Assembly (NCBI GenBank): GCA_016714785.1
Contig: JADKCC010000010.1
Span: 1-64,000, forward strand
Source of the DNA: Saprospiraceae bacterium
Lineage (GTDB): Bacteria; Bacteroidota; Bacteroidia; Chitinophagales; Saprospiraceae
DNA length: 64,000 nt
Reading direction: 5' to 3'
The notes beneath the pieces were generated by a model. That model did not search any database. It worked only from the letters and a program-made list of their open reading frames with translations, and was not told the DNA's origin. Of the stretch, positions 36,526 through 48,094 are shown piece by piece. Made by a program: the position numbers and the translations under genes. The number at the start of each line of letters is the position of its first letter. Position 1 is the stretch's first letter.

Positions 36526-37368
36526 TCACACGATATCTGCAAAATATGCTTCCGTTTTTCTAAATGTAAATATAGCTACTATGTATAAGACAATCATTAC
36601 AGTAGGCACCCAAAGTGATATGTCTGGCCATAAAAATGTAGTCGTATTGGAAATATTATTTCTTATCAAATCTATAGCAAAATTTAATGGATTAAGTTCA
36701 AGTACTTTTTTGATCCAAGGTTGCTTTATGATCGAAGTATCATACATCACGGGTGTAATAAAAAATAAAGTCTGAATCAAAAATGGCAAGACATACCTTA
36801 CATCCCGATACTTGACATTGATAGCGGATAAAAATGTACCCAAGCTAAAAGCTGTGAAAACAGTAATAATATAACCTATACCTATACTTATTGAAAGATG
36901 AGTCCAAGAAATGTCCATATTACCAGCTATGGTATAATATAACAAAAGGCCATAAAATAGTAGAAGACTGATTAAAAAATCAAAGGATGATGTCAACACT
37001 GCTGAAATAGGAATTACCAATCTAGGGAAGTATATCTTTTTAATAATATTGGCATTGCTTACCATCGATTGGGATGCATGCGTAACACCATGATTAAATA
37101 GATTCCAAATTAATAACCCACACAGATAGTAAATAGGCGCAGGGATATTGGCTGTTTGGATGCCCAAACCTTGGGATAGTAATAGCACAAATATGGACAT
37201 CATAGCCAAGGGCTGAAGTAACGTCCATAATATACCCAAAGCTGCTTGTTTGTATCTGACTTTAATTTCTTTCCACGTGAAGAAATAAAGCAATTCACGA
37301 TATTGCCAAAGCTCTTTCCAGCCTAATGTAAATACGGATTTGGGTTTTATGATGATCTCTGTGGACAA
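36526..37368 (-). CDS. wzm: Polysaccharide ABC transporter permease (Wzm)
   Basis: The integral-membrane half of the O-polysaccharide exporter. Its 280 residues begin with a cytoplasmic helix (ELWQYRELLYFFTWKEIKVR, with the family KxRYKQ motif), then QAALGILWTLLQPLAMM at the first membrane helix. Five more hydrophobic segments follow, ending YIVAIFTFRKTEAYFADIV. The PLNFAIDLIRN stretch near residue 230 is typical of ABC-2 type exporters. It is upstream of the Wzt-methyltransferase gene but separated by family E repeats, unlike the tight wzm-wzt coupling usually seen. Confidence 0.92.
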   Translation of the reverse strand: MSTEIIIKPKSVFTLGWKELWQYRELLYFFTWKEIKVRYKQAALGILWTLLQPLAMMSIFVLLLSQGLGIQTANIPAPIYYLCGLLIWNLFNHGVTHASQSMVSNANIIKKIYFPRLVIPISAVLTSSFDFLISLLLFYGLLLYYTIAGNMDISWTHLSISIGIGYIITVFTAFSLGTFLSAINVKYRDVRYVLPFLIQTLFFITPVMYDTSIIKQPWIKKVLELNPLNFAIDLIRNNISNTTTFLWPDISLWVPTVMIVLYIVAIFTFRKTEAYFADIV

Positions 37369-37437
37369 AGTTGATGTTTCATTTGTGTATGCAAAGGTAC
37401 TTTTTTATTTTACATCTTTATCATTGAACTTATTTTC

Positions 37438-38592
37438 GTTTGTCAAAGTCTTACTTGACTTTGACGGAACATATCTTACGGTCTCTGACCGGTGTCATCG
37501 ACCAAAGCCACAATTACTTCGGTCAGAGACCGATATTATAGCAGTCCTAAAGTCAGAGACTTTGGACAACGTAGAACATCGTTTGTCGAAGTCTTACTTG
37601 ACTTTGACGAAACCTATCTTACGGTCTCTGACCGGTGTCATCGACCAAAGCCATAATCACTTCGGTTAGAGACCGTTTTAATATCAGTCCTAAGGTTATG
37701 AACCTTGGACAACTAACAATATTTTAGCACAAGGCAACTATTGACCGCACCCGTGGAAATGTATTTCCCTTGATTTTCAATTAACCCATAATTTTGTATG
37801 TCGGTATAAGTACTGTTCAAACAAATCACTTCGGTCATGGACCGATATTATAACAGTCCTAAAGTCAGAGACTTTGGACAACGTAAAACCTCGTTTGTCA
37901 AAGTCTTACTTGACTTTGACGGAATCTATCTTACGGTCTCTGACGGGTGTCATCGACCAAAGCCACAATCACTTCGGTCAGAGACCGATATTATAACAGT
38001 CCTAAAGTCAGAGACTTTGGACAACGTAGAACCTCGTATGTCAAAGTCTTACTTGACTTTGACGAAACCTATCTTACGGTCTCTGACCGGTCACATCTAT
38101 CAAAGCTACAATCACTTCGGTCATGAGACCGATATTATAACAGTCCTAAAGTCAGAGACTTTGGACAACGTAGAACATCGTTTGTCAAAGTCTTACTTGA
38201 CTTTGACGGAACCTATCTTACGGTCTCTGACCGGTGTCATCGACCAAAGCCATAATCACTTCGGTCATGAGACCGATATTATAGCAGTCCTAAAGTCAGA
38301 GACTTTGGACAACGTAGAACCTCGTATGTCAAAGTCTTACTTGACTTTGACGAAACCTATCTTACGGTCTCTGACCGGTCACAACTACCAAAGCCACAAT
38401 CACTTCGGTCATGAGACCGATATTATAACAGTCCTAAAGTCAGAGACTTTGGACAACGTAGAAAATCGTTTGTCAAAGTCTTACTTGACTTTGACGGAAT
38501 CTATCTTACGGTCTCTGACCGGTCACAACTACCAAAGCCACAATAACTTCGGTCTTTTAATATCAGTCCTAAGGTTATAAACCTTGGACAAC
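37438..38592. repeat. Composite palindromic array, family E (left of RAYT)
   Basis: Units of 143-144 bases start with GTTTGTCAAAG (or GTATGTCAAAG) near 37438, 37581, 37893, 38036, 38180, 38324 and 38468. Each unit holds GTCAAAGTCTTACTTGACTT, the pair CGGTCTCTGACCGG and CGGTCAGAGACCG (also complementary to each other), and CTAAAGTCAGAGACTTTGG. Copies next to a RAYT edge end instead in TAATATCAGTCCTAAGGTTA. A 247-codon open frame across 37837-38580 is a by-product of the repeat period being divisible by three. Confidence 0.9.
37711..37830 (-). pseudogene. Internally deleted RAYT derivative, family E
   Basis: The left 20 bases (ACTAACAATATTTTAGCA) match the sequence just beyond the RAYT stop codon at 38587-38605. 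The right 90 bases (AATGTATTTCCCTTGATTTT, then ACCCATAATTTTGTATG and TCGGTATAAGTA) match its 5' end at about 39146-39235. The roughly 550 bases of transposase coding sequence between them are missing. It is therefore a MITE-like remnant that preserves both edges of the intact element. Confidence 0.8.
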
Positions 38593-38613
38593 TAACAATA
38601 TTTTAGCATAATA

Positions 38614-39186
38614 TCAAGTATGAATATAGCCCACATCTGAAAGCGGAATGTCTAATAATGTCACATCCATTATTCCCATATTGTTTTTATAATTGGAAGC
38701 ACTACTATAAATATAATCTTCTGGTTTATTGACCCAACCAGCTCTGACAGGATTTAAGTGAATATAATCTAATTTTTGCATCAAGAACTTTGGTGAAAAT
38801 AATTCCATAGGATGGTTCCCATTTTGCCAAACTTGATGGTCACTATTATTGTCATTAAATTTCGCATGGTATTCAAATATCATCTTAAGCCAATCCTTTC
38901 TGCTTTCTTCATTTGAATTTAAAGTTTTTATAATTTTTGATGAAGTATATTTTTTAAAATCTCTTATGATGTCTGAAAGATTCCCGTCTTTTGCTTGCCA
39001 TATACAATGAATATGATTGGTCATAATTACATATCCATAAACGATGAGACCCTTATTGAAAATACAATATCTCATACTATCCAAAATTATATGTCTATAA
39101 GTTTGGCGAGTAAATATATCTACCCAACCTACTACTGTCATCGTGATGAAATGTATTTCTCCTTGATTTTCAATTCTGTAACCCAT
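38614..39186 (-). CDS. REP-associated tyrosine transposase (RAYT, Y1_Tnp), family E
   Basis: HUH transposase of 190 residues from ATG 39186 (MGYRIENQGEIHF); the open frame extends further upstream into repeat sequence and is not used. The HUH motif is MTNHIH (His58, His60) and the probable nucleophile is Tyr141 in LDYIHLNPVRAG. It is the only intact member of the MTNHIH subtype in this window, and its closest relative here is the broken gene at 24925. Family E arrays lie on both sides, and an internally deleted copy lies 800 bases away, as expected for a transposase that acts on these repeats. Confidence 0.88.
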   Translation of the reverse strand: MGYRIENQGEIHFITMTVVGWVDIFTRQTYRHIILDSMRYCIFNKGLIVYGYVIMTNHIHCIWQAKDGNLSDIIRDFKKYTSSKIIKTLNSNEESRKDWLKMIFEYHAKFNDNNSDHQVWQNGNHPMELFSPKFLMQKLDYIHLNPVRAGWVNKPEDYIYSSASNYKNNMGIMDVTLLDIPLSDVGYIHT

Positions 39187-39224
39187 AATTTTAGTATGTC
39201 GGTATAAGTATCTGTTTAAGACAA

Positions 39225-39612
39225 ATAGCACTTCGGTCATGAGACCGATATTATAACAGTCCTAAAGTCAGAGACTTTGGACAACGTAGAACCTCGTTTG
39301 TCAAAGTCTTACTTGACTTTGACGGAACCTATCTTACGGTCTCTGACCGGTCACAACTACCAAAGCCACAATCACTTCGGTCATGAGACCGATATTATAG
39401 CAGTCCTAAAGTCAGAGACTTTGGACAACGTAAACCTCGTTTGTCAAAGTCTTACTTGACTTTGACGAAACCTATCTTACTGTCTCTGACCCGTGTCATC
39501 GAACAAAGCCATAATCACTTCGGTCAGAGACCGATATTATAACGGCCCTAAAGTCAAAGACTTTGGACAACGTAAAACATTGTTTGAGGTCTCTGACTAG
39601 TGTCAGATAAGT
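39225..39612. repeat. Composite palindromic array, family E (right of RAYT)
   Basis: Two complete units (starts near 39296 and 39439) and partial ends, with the same four palindromes as the left array. The last unit is degenerate (CTGTCTCTGACCCG; GAGGTCTCTGACTAG) and stops a few bases before the end of the PorU-like gene. Confidence 0.85.
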
Positions 39613-39622
39613 AAATTTTATA

Positions 39623-42600
39623 CTACCTCAAAATGACCATTTTCCCAAATCCACCCTTAAATAGGGTGTCGATTTTTTTAACAGAATATTGGTCGTATTC
39701 TTCACCATTATTTTTACGGGTATTGATTTTGTAGAGATACACACCATTAGCCAATTTACTACCATATTCGTCAGTTCCGTCCCATTTATATTCTGTTCTG
39801 TTGATACCAATATGTAATGGGCCGAGCTCATCTTTAGTGATTTCTTTAACGACTTTACCAGTTAATGTCATGATGGATATAGACATAATATCCGGAACAT
39901 TTTCTCCCGTAAGGGTGAAGACAAATTGGGTTGATGTTGAAAATGGGTTTGGATAATTGAGTACATTGCTGATACTTTGTTTTTCTATTACCTTGAATGT
40001 TACGGACCGAGGATTGATACCAGACTTATTGCCTGATGCGTCTTTTCCTTGTACTATTAGTGTATATTCACCTTCTTTCAGTTGTGGGTAGAATAGTAAT
40101 TGTGCTGCCTTAGTATTTTGATCTGCAGGTATAAATTTTACCTGAGGGCTAGACATCGGTATCTCCCATATTTGATTTCTTCCTGTATCTATTTTTAGCT
40201 CAAATAAATTGGGGTCAACGATAGGAAGATAAGTATTGTCATCTGTAAGTGTCACCAATATCTCTGGTTTTGGCGATACGATGTCTCCATCCATGATACG
40301 TATGCCATCAAAATATACATCAAGCAGAGGATTATCTTTATCTTTGGATATGCCAAATTGTTTGGTTAGTATGTTGTTGAATGTATGTAATTCAGGTTGA
40401 TTTTGGTTGGGATTGATTTCTATGATAATCCTAACATCAGATAGATTTCCAGCTCCAATGATAAATGAAGCGATGTCATTTATTTTTTCACCAATACCTA
40501 GCGGCTTCAATTTTTTATAAGATATTATCGATTGATTATCGCTATTTGTATAAGTATATTTTACCAATAAACTATCCATGGGTACATAATTGACATTTTG
40601 TACTTCATAGTGAATTTTGACTGTTTCACCTTGATTGATCGCATCAGTGCTGTTGGGTTCAGATTTTACAAACGAGATGGCCGCATCAGGATAAGGTGTG
40701 TAGGAAACTCTCCAGAAATCTAATTGCGGTGATGTTCTTTCTAAGGAGTCGTATGTTACGTTTAAAAGTTTAATAGATTGGAAATTTGTAGCATCAATAT
40801 CCAAAGATTTATTAGCAACCAAGTTTGAGTCTATGGTAAAAGCTAATCCATTATTGGTAAGCCCTGAAATATTAATTAGACCTTTTTCATTGGCATTATG
40901 GGGGCATCATATTTGAATTTTAATTGGTCAAACTTTGTGCCGCTGCCAATTGTCCTTGATAAAGAATTACCTCTAACTTTTGCGTTATAATAGGTAGCCG
41001 TGTTTTCAACGATATCGTCTATTCTATCTGCTATTTGTTCAGAAAATACCCCTTCTTTTCCGTTTACAAGCTGTAGTATGTAAGGTACTGAACCTTTTTT
41101 TTCAAGGTCTCTAATTTGTGTCGCTCCAGCTTTTTCTAAAACACTAAATAAAGATTTGCCATAGAGCAAGGAATCTGCTGCCCACTTTTCAGGATAATAT
41201 TTTGAATTAATATTTTTCTGTACTGTGTAAAAAGTAAGAAAATACCCTGCTTTTAATTCTTTTCGATAAAATCTATTGCTTTTTTTCTATTTTCTGGAGT
41301 ATCAGTTTTATAACTATACACTCTAATACTTCTACCAGTAGGGTTATAACTACCATCAGATCCTCCAATTGCATTTAATAAATGCCACATTGTTTTTGGG
41401 TTATTTATAATAATACTAATACCTTCATCAAACCAATCCCATGCATTCATGGCAATGTTCTACGTTATTATAAAATATCCAGGTTGATCATCTAAGTCCA
41501 TAATTTGTTTCTAAGTTTTACATTTTGGTACTCCTTCCCAAATTCAAATTGCCTATTTGTTTCTTCTGAAAGCTCCAAATCTGTAAATTCATTTTGGGCA
41601 AACTGGAAAAAATGGCTTTGGTTCCAGCCTTCTTCTTCCTCTGGTAAGTAGGCAAAAGAAGCCTGAGACCATTTGAAACTTTCTAAAGGAGATATACTAT
41701 CAGGACTCACTCTCCAATAGTAAACCCTATTTGCTACGAGCGATAATTTTGGCGCATAGCTGATTAGTCCACCTTCAGATGGCACTTTCCCCGTTTCTTT
41801 GATGGGGCTATTGAAATATGCTGTGGTATCTATTTGGAATACATAATCAGCTTTCATTACGGGTACACTACTAGTAGATGCTTTGAGTAGGAAATGATCT
41901 TTGGTATTGATCATAGCAAAATCGGCAGGATAGATGGCAGTGGCTACATTGTCCGTTACAAAATATTCAAATCCAGATTGATTATTGACTATGAGTTCGT
42001 TATTGGTTTCTCCATCTGGTGATGGCCATTCCTTGATGATATTTTTTCATCTATTTTAGCCAAAATTTTGTGTTTGCCTACCGATTTGCTACCATAATTT
42101 TTTAATGTGATGGTCGCTTTTTTATTATTGGCTATACCTTCCTCCTTGATATAGATCGTATCAATAGTCTTGCCATCGGGCTGTATATGATAGAAGGTGA
42201 CATCTACAGAATCTTTGGAATAAGCGCCCAAATTGGCAATATTTACTTCTAGCACATAATTGGGTTGGGCTGCTTGTACGGTTATTGGATTGGTTTTTAC
42301 AGTGCTTGCATCAAATGTATAATCTGGTGCAGGATCTAGATATAAGTTGAGTGCAGGATCTCCGTGTAATGTCAGTTGTGAGTATAGTGTGAGTTCAGCT
42401 CCTGTAGCGTTCCTATTGTCTTTAGCCAGTTGTTGAATGGTTTCACCTATTGATTTATTTCTAAACTCATTGACTTGGGTTTTATACATTCTATATCCAT
42501 AAGAAGATAATGAATTGATAAAAGCAGTGCCAGTTGAAGCGAAAAAAGTAATAGATCCTCTATCTTTTTCTAGCACAAAAGACTCACTGATCCCTCTTGT

Positions 42601-44598
42601 TGGTCCGTGTAGATTGCCCGAATAACATCCAAATGAATTGATAAATGGATATTTGCCAAAGTTATTAAAATTTCTTGGATTTTCGATTGAGAAGTCCCAA
42701 CTTCCTGCCGAGGAGTGACCAAAAAAATTGACTATTCTTACACCATTATCAAACAAATCATTGATTTCTTCATTAATATTAAACTGGATGGCATCAGATG
42801 ATTTTTTAAAGAAGGAACGGACATCTGCACCATAGATGGTGTCTTGGAGTACTGTAGCAATATTGTCCAATCCATTTTTAATGTCTTTTTGTTCACTATC
42901 GTTTTTCCCACCACCTAGATGCAGCACTTTTTTCATCCACGATTTATCTTCTAAAGTAGGTTGTATGAAAGGCGCTTGGTCGTGTTGTTTGACTTTCTCT
43001 AAATAATTTTTAATATCATCTGCCGACCTAGCAGCCAATCTGCCGACTGCAAAATACGGGTCTGGGAAGTTTCCTTCTGAAAATAGCATATTATCTGAGC
43101 CTATATACCCATAGGTAGGGACAAAAAATACTTTATCTCTGTAGTTGATTACATCATTTGCAGTACGTATGTAGGGGTATTCGATGCCTTTTCCTACTAG
43201 AAATACAAACTTAGCTTCTAACCACTTTGCCTTCATATATCCTGCAAAGTGTTTTACACCTAAAAAGTGCCTATCTATACCATATCCGAAGTGGTCGTAA
43301 AGGTCTTGAACATCTACAATGGCTGTTTTATAACCTCCACCTGTACTACTGTTGCGATAATCGGCATAGTCTTTAAGATAGTTTGGTCCTGTGGCATAAA
43401 GTGCTTTATTGGATATGATGATATATTGCTGGCCTTCATTTTCCCATCGTAATGGTTGGAAGGTGACCATGGATGGAACAGTTTTGAGACCATCTTTTAC
43501 ATTGGCGATGATATAAGCCGTGATTGTACTCGAACCATCAATGATGGCTTGGGTTTTATTACCTAATTGTCTCGTGCTGTATCTAATATTATTTTTTGGA
43601 TCATATAAGAATGTTTCGCTATTGGCGGTGTTAAAATTCGATATCTCAATTAATCTAGGCGAGGACTGTTCTGACATAGAAAAATTAAAGGCACTTTTAT
43701 TACCAAAATCAAATGCTCTTGGATATATCAAAGCCGCATTCGCAAGTAGGTGTCTGTCCACTGTGGACTGAATGTTTTTGATAATTAAAGCATTGTTTGA
43801 TGTCAGTTCATTCATTTCCAAAGTGTAATTGAACTGAAGGGTTTTGCGTGGTGCAGAGGTTAAAGTTTCTTTTATTTGTCCATTCCATGTTATTTCCAAT
43901 TTAGCAAAATTACCATTTAAACCCGTTCTGAAAGCTAATTTCGGTTGTGGTCCAGTTGACACAATATTGGTTGCAGGAAGCGATACTGTGGTTATTTGAT
44001 TGATACCTGCATTAAAGCCCTCACTAGATTCTAGCTGTGAATATCTAACATCGCCACTATCTACGTTTTTAAAGTAATGGCTAGAAAATATTAATTTTTC
44101 CTGGTGTAGATAATATGTGAATGGAGTCAGAGAAGTATTGGAGTAATTTGGATTTTTTAAAATATATCTTTTATTACTAGACTCAGGAGATAAGGTCAAA
44201 AAATAGGCATTAGTATCATTGACCAATGAGTAATCTGGATTTAATAAGTCTTTTTGCCAGTCTTTGTACAAAAGTGAATCAAGGCCGATCGTATTTTTCT
44301 CGCCATAAAACTCAAAATGAGCACCAGGTCCGAAATCGTTATTATTGACATGTATGGCATGTTCATTTCCGTAATTAAAGAGTTGCAATGATGTGCCTTC
44401 TATTTTGCTTGTCAAAAAACCAGCTGCTGCCAGCTCCTCATAAGTTACTTTGTAAATGCCATTTTCAGCTACTTTAAGTTTTAGATACTTTTTTGCTGGG
44501 TTGATCCATTCATTTCCATGTTTTGTCTGAGTATAGACCGTAATATAACCTGACAATAAGATGTAAAATAATAAAGTAATTCTTACAACAACCTTCAT
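39623..44598 (-). pseudogene. porU: PorU-like C25 (gingipain-family) peptidase of type IX secretion, in five frame segments
   Basis: PorU-type proteins are the surface sortases of T9SS, cutting the C-terminal signal of cargo and attaching the cargo to A-LPS. Five minus-strand blocks (41989-44598, 41492-41914, 41253-41450, 40876-41169, 39623-40822) join into one protein of about 1,650 residues. The first begins with a signal peptide (VRITLLFYILLSGYITVYT) and carries the C25 domain with the catalytic His in NFFGHSSAGSW (about residue 627) and Cys in SFGCYSG (about 658), then TFFASTGTAF. The last ends in NVLNYPNPFS and a FlgD-like domain (YKWDGTDEYG). The length favours the PorU2 variant. Four frame breaks in an apparently conserved gene point to sequence errors. 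Confidence 0.85.
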
Positions 44599-44952
44599 AT
44601 TAAATAAATTTATAATGTGTTTGTATTTCTAAATGACACTTTAACGACAAAATTAATCTAAAAATTATAAAAAGAATAAAATATTTAATTTAGATATAAA
44701 AATATCGTTCTTATAAGACGAAAAATGTTAGAAAATATACATTTTTATTGGCAATCCAAAGACTTAGACCAATAATGGGCAAAGGATTATTGTAATTTTA
44801 GTTTGCATACTGCTTTATATGGTTATAATGTACCATTTAGCAAAATTACTACACTGGTTGAATATAGAAACTGTTTATCAAAAATTATGCTTATTACATT
44901 CCTTTCTCCTTTCAGAGTTATATCTAATATGCTAAAACCTTTTAATTTAATA
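44599..44952. other. Intergenic stretch upstream of porU
   Basis: AT-rich, with no reading frame of interest and no repeat family. A promoter-like box for porU is listed separately. It separates the two-component genes from porU, all on the minus strand. Confidence 0.5.
44648..44655 (-). promoter_or_regulatory. Candidate Bacteroidota -7 box for porU
   Basis: On the minus strand the sequence reads TAATTTTG, matching TAnnTTTG, 49 bases upstream of the porU ATG. No clear TTG is found at the -33 position. Confidence 0.35.
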
Positions 44953-45641
44953 TCAATTTTCTATGACCAATTTAAAGCCTACACCATGGATATTGTCCAA
45001 TTTTATTTTGGGATCATCTGACAGGTATTTGCGCAATCTGCTGATAAAAACGTCCATACTTCTACCTAAGAAATAGTCATCTTCGCCCCAAAGTTTTTCT
45101 AAGATGAGACTTCTCTTGACTACATTGTTTTTATGATCGAGTAACATTTTTAGCAGATCAGCTTCCTTTTGTGTCAAACTTCGATTGTCACTCTCCAAAG
45201 ATAAAGTTAAGTTTCTGTAATCAAAACTATATTTTCCTACTTTATATTGGTCATTGATAGATACAGATACATATTTCCTACGTAAGAAAACTTCAATCTT
45301 TAGTATCAACTCTTCGATGCTGAAAGGTTTGGTCATATAATCATCAGCACCGAGTTTTAGTCCGTGGATTCTATCATCCTTCATAGATTTGGCAGTGAGA
45401 AAGATGATGGGTATATTGGGATCTGTAGCTCTTATTTTTTCAGCAACACCAAAACCATCCATCTTTGGCAACATGACGTCTAAGATACAAAGGTCGAAAT
45501 TCCCTTTAAAAAAGGTCTCGATGGCACTCTCACCATCCATGCAATGCACCACATCATATCCGTGTAGTTCGAGATTATCTTTGGTTACGAAACTCAGTGT
45601 TTCGTCATCTTCTACATATAGGATTTTGATTTTTCACTCAT
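44953..45641 (-). CDS. OmpR-family response regulator (RprY-like), one indel near the start
   Basis: DNA-binding response regulator. From ATG 45641 the first codons read MSEK; after one missing base in an A-run (near 45632) the frame continues IKILYVEDDETLSF, so the N-terminal acidic pocket is present. The phosphoacceptor is Asp55 in LCILDVMLPKMDG, followed by the TAK switch (FLTAKSM) and KPF. The C-terminal winged helix shows LTQKEADLLKMLL, ILEKLWGED, SRSMDVFISRLRKYL-like residues and NIHGVGFKL. Without repair the first in-frame start is a GTG at 45552. Its start overlaps the kinase gene stop (ATGA). Confidence 0.87.
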
Positions 45642-46910
45642 GTTTCTATAAATTTTGGTATCGTAATAATAAATTGAGAACCCTGCCAGGCTCAGATTGT
45701 ACCTGAAGGAGCCATCCATGGGCACTACAGATATTTTTAACATAAAACAGTCCGAGTCCAAAACCTTTGACATTGTGCACATTGCCTGTAGAGACTCTGT
45801 AAAATTTGTCAAAAAGTTTCTTTTGATTTTCTTTATCAATGCCTATGCCTTTATCTTTAATAGATAATAACACATCTTTGCCATCTTCGTTTAAAGTTAT
45901 TTCTACTATTGGCGTATCATCACTATATTTGATCGCATTATCTATCATATTAGCTACCACATTTACGAAGTGGAGCTTATCAGCATGTATATTTATTTTT
46001 GATCCAACCTATTGAAGGAGATATTTCCTTGTTTCATTTTGAGTGATTCATTATTGATCACATCTTCTAACGTTTGATTGATCTCAAATATTTCTTTTTT
46101 TAGTTCTATACTATCTTTTTCTAGCCGAGCTACATTAAGTACTTTTTCAACTTGATCATTCAGTCTTTGATTTTGCTCACGAATGATCTGGATATATTTA
46201 CTCAGCCTATGGTCATTTTTTACCCGTTCATCATTAGAGAGAAAGTCAGAAGCAATTTTGATGGATGATATAGGCGTTTTAAACTCATGGGTCATGTTGT
46301 TGATAAAGTCTTTTTGGAGCTCTGACAATCTTTTTTGCTCCATGATGACCCACATGCTGTAAAGAAAGAATACGATCGCAAGTATGGAAAGTATGGTCAA
46401 TGTCAAGGTCATATTTCTATTTGCCAAGAGAAAACTCTCCCTTTTCGGGAATCTCACCACAAAATAGTATATAAGGTCTTTAAACTTAGGTAGCTTTTTA
46501 TTTTTTTTGATGGTTTTTTCGTCTAAATTTTCTGAACTACAGTAATTGCCATATACCAGTTCGTCTGTTGAGCAGTTATAAACCGCATATTCAAAATCAA
46601 TATTGAGAGATTGTTTACTCATTTCTTGAAGTAGATATTGTTCTAGTAGCCCAGCATCTACTTCACTATTGATATTGACGGCATAATAATTGGAAGAACG
46701 TCTCTGTACGAGTTCGGATTTTGGGAGGATGGTTTTATTGTATTTTGACATCCTTTCTGCTACATTCCTAAGTACAATATTGACTGTTTGGTCGAATTCT
46801 TTATCTTTAATATCCCATGTCTTAAGGAGCCAATACGACTGTATAAAGATGATTCCTATGATAGATAGGCCACCCAATATGATAAGTCGTCGTATGAGAT
46901 TATTCGGCAT
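45638..46910 (-). pseudogene. Sensor histidine kinase (RprX-like), two frame breaks
   Basis: Membrane histidine kinase paired with the response regulator. Two membrane helices (residues about 10-27 and 167-189) enclose a 140-residue sensor region. The H-box is NMTHEFKTPISS with His208. The first frame ends at 45993 after SFNRLDQK; the catalytic domain continues in a second block (45960 to about 45680) with MIDNAIKYS (N-box), IKDKGIGID (G1) and GFGLGLFYVK (G2). A second indel near 45675 restores SQFIITIPKF and a stop overlapping the regulator start. The likely stimulus is unknown; the sensor region has no recognisable ligand domain. Confidence 0.85.
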
Positions 46911-46945
46911 TTTAATTAATTAATCAGCCCAAAGGTAAGAAGATA

Positions 46946-47974
46946 ATGTCAAAATTGTCAAATCTTAAATTATTTCATAAATTTGAGCCTCGAATGAATA
47001 TAGCAACCACATATAAACGCAGATTATTATTATCAGGGTATATTATCTTGATATTTTTTGTATCGACTTTGGCACAGACGAGAGTTAATCCATTTGAGAT
47101 CAAACAAAGGCTGAAATCTATGCACATTGTGGATACTTTTACGCCAATTCAGGATAATTTTATGGCAGATAGTACTATGCTTTCTGCCGCAGTACAGGAT
47201 AGCATACCCAATGAAAATGCAAAAGATGACGCTACAGATATTGCCAATCCTTTTGAGGTAGATCATGTACCTATCAGGAAATCTGCAATAGCCAAAAGAA
47301 CAGAAAAGCTACAAAGTCAAGCGGAAAGTACGCATTCTTCCAATGGATTTATATTTTGGTTTTTGCTTTTTGGTTGTGCTATATTGGCCATAGTTATGAA
47401 TATGAAAGTGAAGGCTTTAGGATTGATATCTAAATCAATTTTTAATGAAAATATGCTTAAATTGTTTCAACGAGAAGAGAGTATGAAATTCTCTCCATAT
47501 TTATTTTTACTATATTTAATTTATTGTATCAATTTAGCCGCTTTTGTTTACTTGACTTCTGACTTTTTTGGAGGACCAAGAGGCATATTGATATTCATTT
47601 ATGCACTTATCGGAATTATCGGAATATATCTGGTGAGACATCTTAGTTTAAATCTTTTGGGCGATATTTTTTCATTGACAAAAAATACTCAACTTTATGG
47701 TTTTTCGATTATGATATTTAATCAATTTGCAGGTTTAGTATTAATTCCTCTCAATTTTCTCTTAGCGTTTGGTCCATCTGGAATAAAAGAAATAATCCTT
47801 TGGAGTACCATCATAATTTTATGTATTTTGTTATTGTTGCGGACAGTTAGAGGTATTTTTATTGTTTCAGAATATCTAACTGATAGATTTTTCCAAATAT
47901 TTATTTACCTTTGTGCCTTCGAAATAGCACCTATGATGGTTTTCGTTAAGACAATCATGAATTTATCAAAGTAG
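46946..47974 (+). CDS. DUF4271 membrane protein
   Basis: A Bacteroidota-specific integral membrane protein of unknown function. From ATG 46946 it is 342 residues. ATG 46994 (MNIATTYKRR) would leave a cleaner signal peptide, RRLLLSGYIILIFFVSTLAQ, and may be the true start. An acidic periplasmic linker of about 80 residues follows, then six or so membrane helices typical of DUF4271 (FIFWFLLFGCAILAIV, YLFLLYLIYCINLAAFVY and others). The neighbour 120 bases downstream is a uroporphyrinogen-III synthase-like gene, a pairing seen repeatedly in this phylum. Confidence 0.8.
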   Translation: MSKLSNLKLFHKFEPRMNIATTYKRRLLLSGYIILIFFVSTLAQTRVNPFEIKQRLKSMHIVDTFTPIQDNFMADSTMLSAAVQDSIPNENAKDDATDIANPFEVDHVPIRKSAIAKRTEKLQSQAESTHSSNGFIFWFLLFGCAILAIVMNMKVKALGLISKSIFNENMLKLFQREESMKFSPYLFLLYLIYCINLAAFVYLTSDFFGGPRGILIFIYALIGIIGIYLVRHLSLNLLGDIFSLTKNTQLYGFSIMIFNQFAGLVLIPLNFLLAFGPSGIKEIILWSTIIILCILLLLRTVRGIFIVSEYLTDRFFQIFIYLCAFEIAPMMVFVKTIMNLSK

Positions 47975-48094
47975 GTGATATGTTGAAATTGTTGTAAATT
48001 GTTGATTATCTGTTTTTTAAGAATGGTGTTGATGGATTGAAAACAGATTTTGAAATTTTTGACTGAAAGATTTTGTATCAAACTAATTGAGTAA

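Noticed and set aside
37837..38580. A 247-codon open reading frame with internal sequence repeats
   Set aside because: It is produced by translating the family E palindromic array, whose period of 143-144 bases often preserves frame. It has no start context, homologue-like features or codon signature of a protein.
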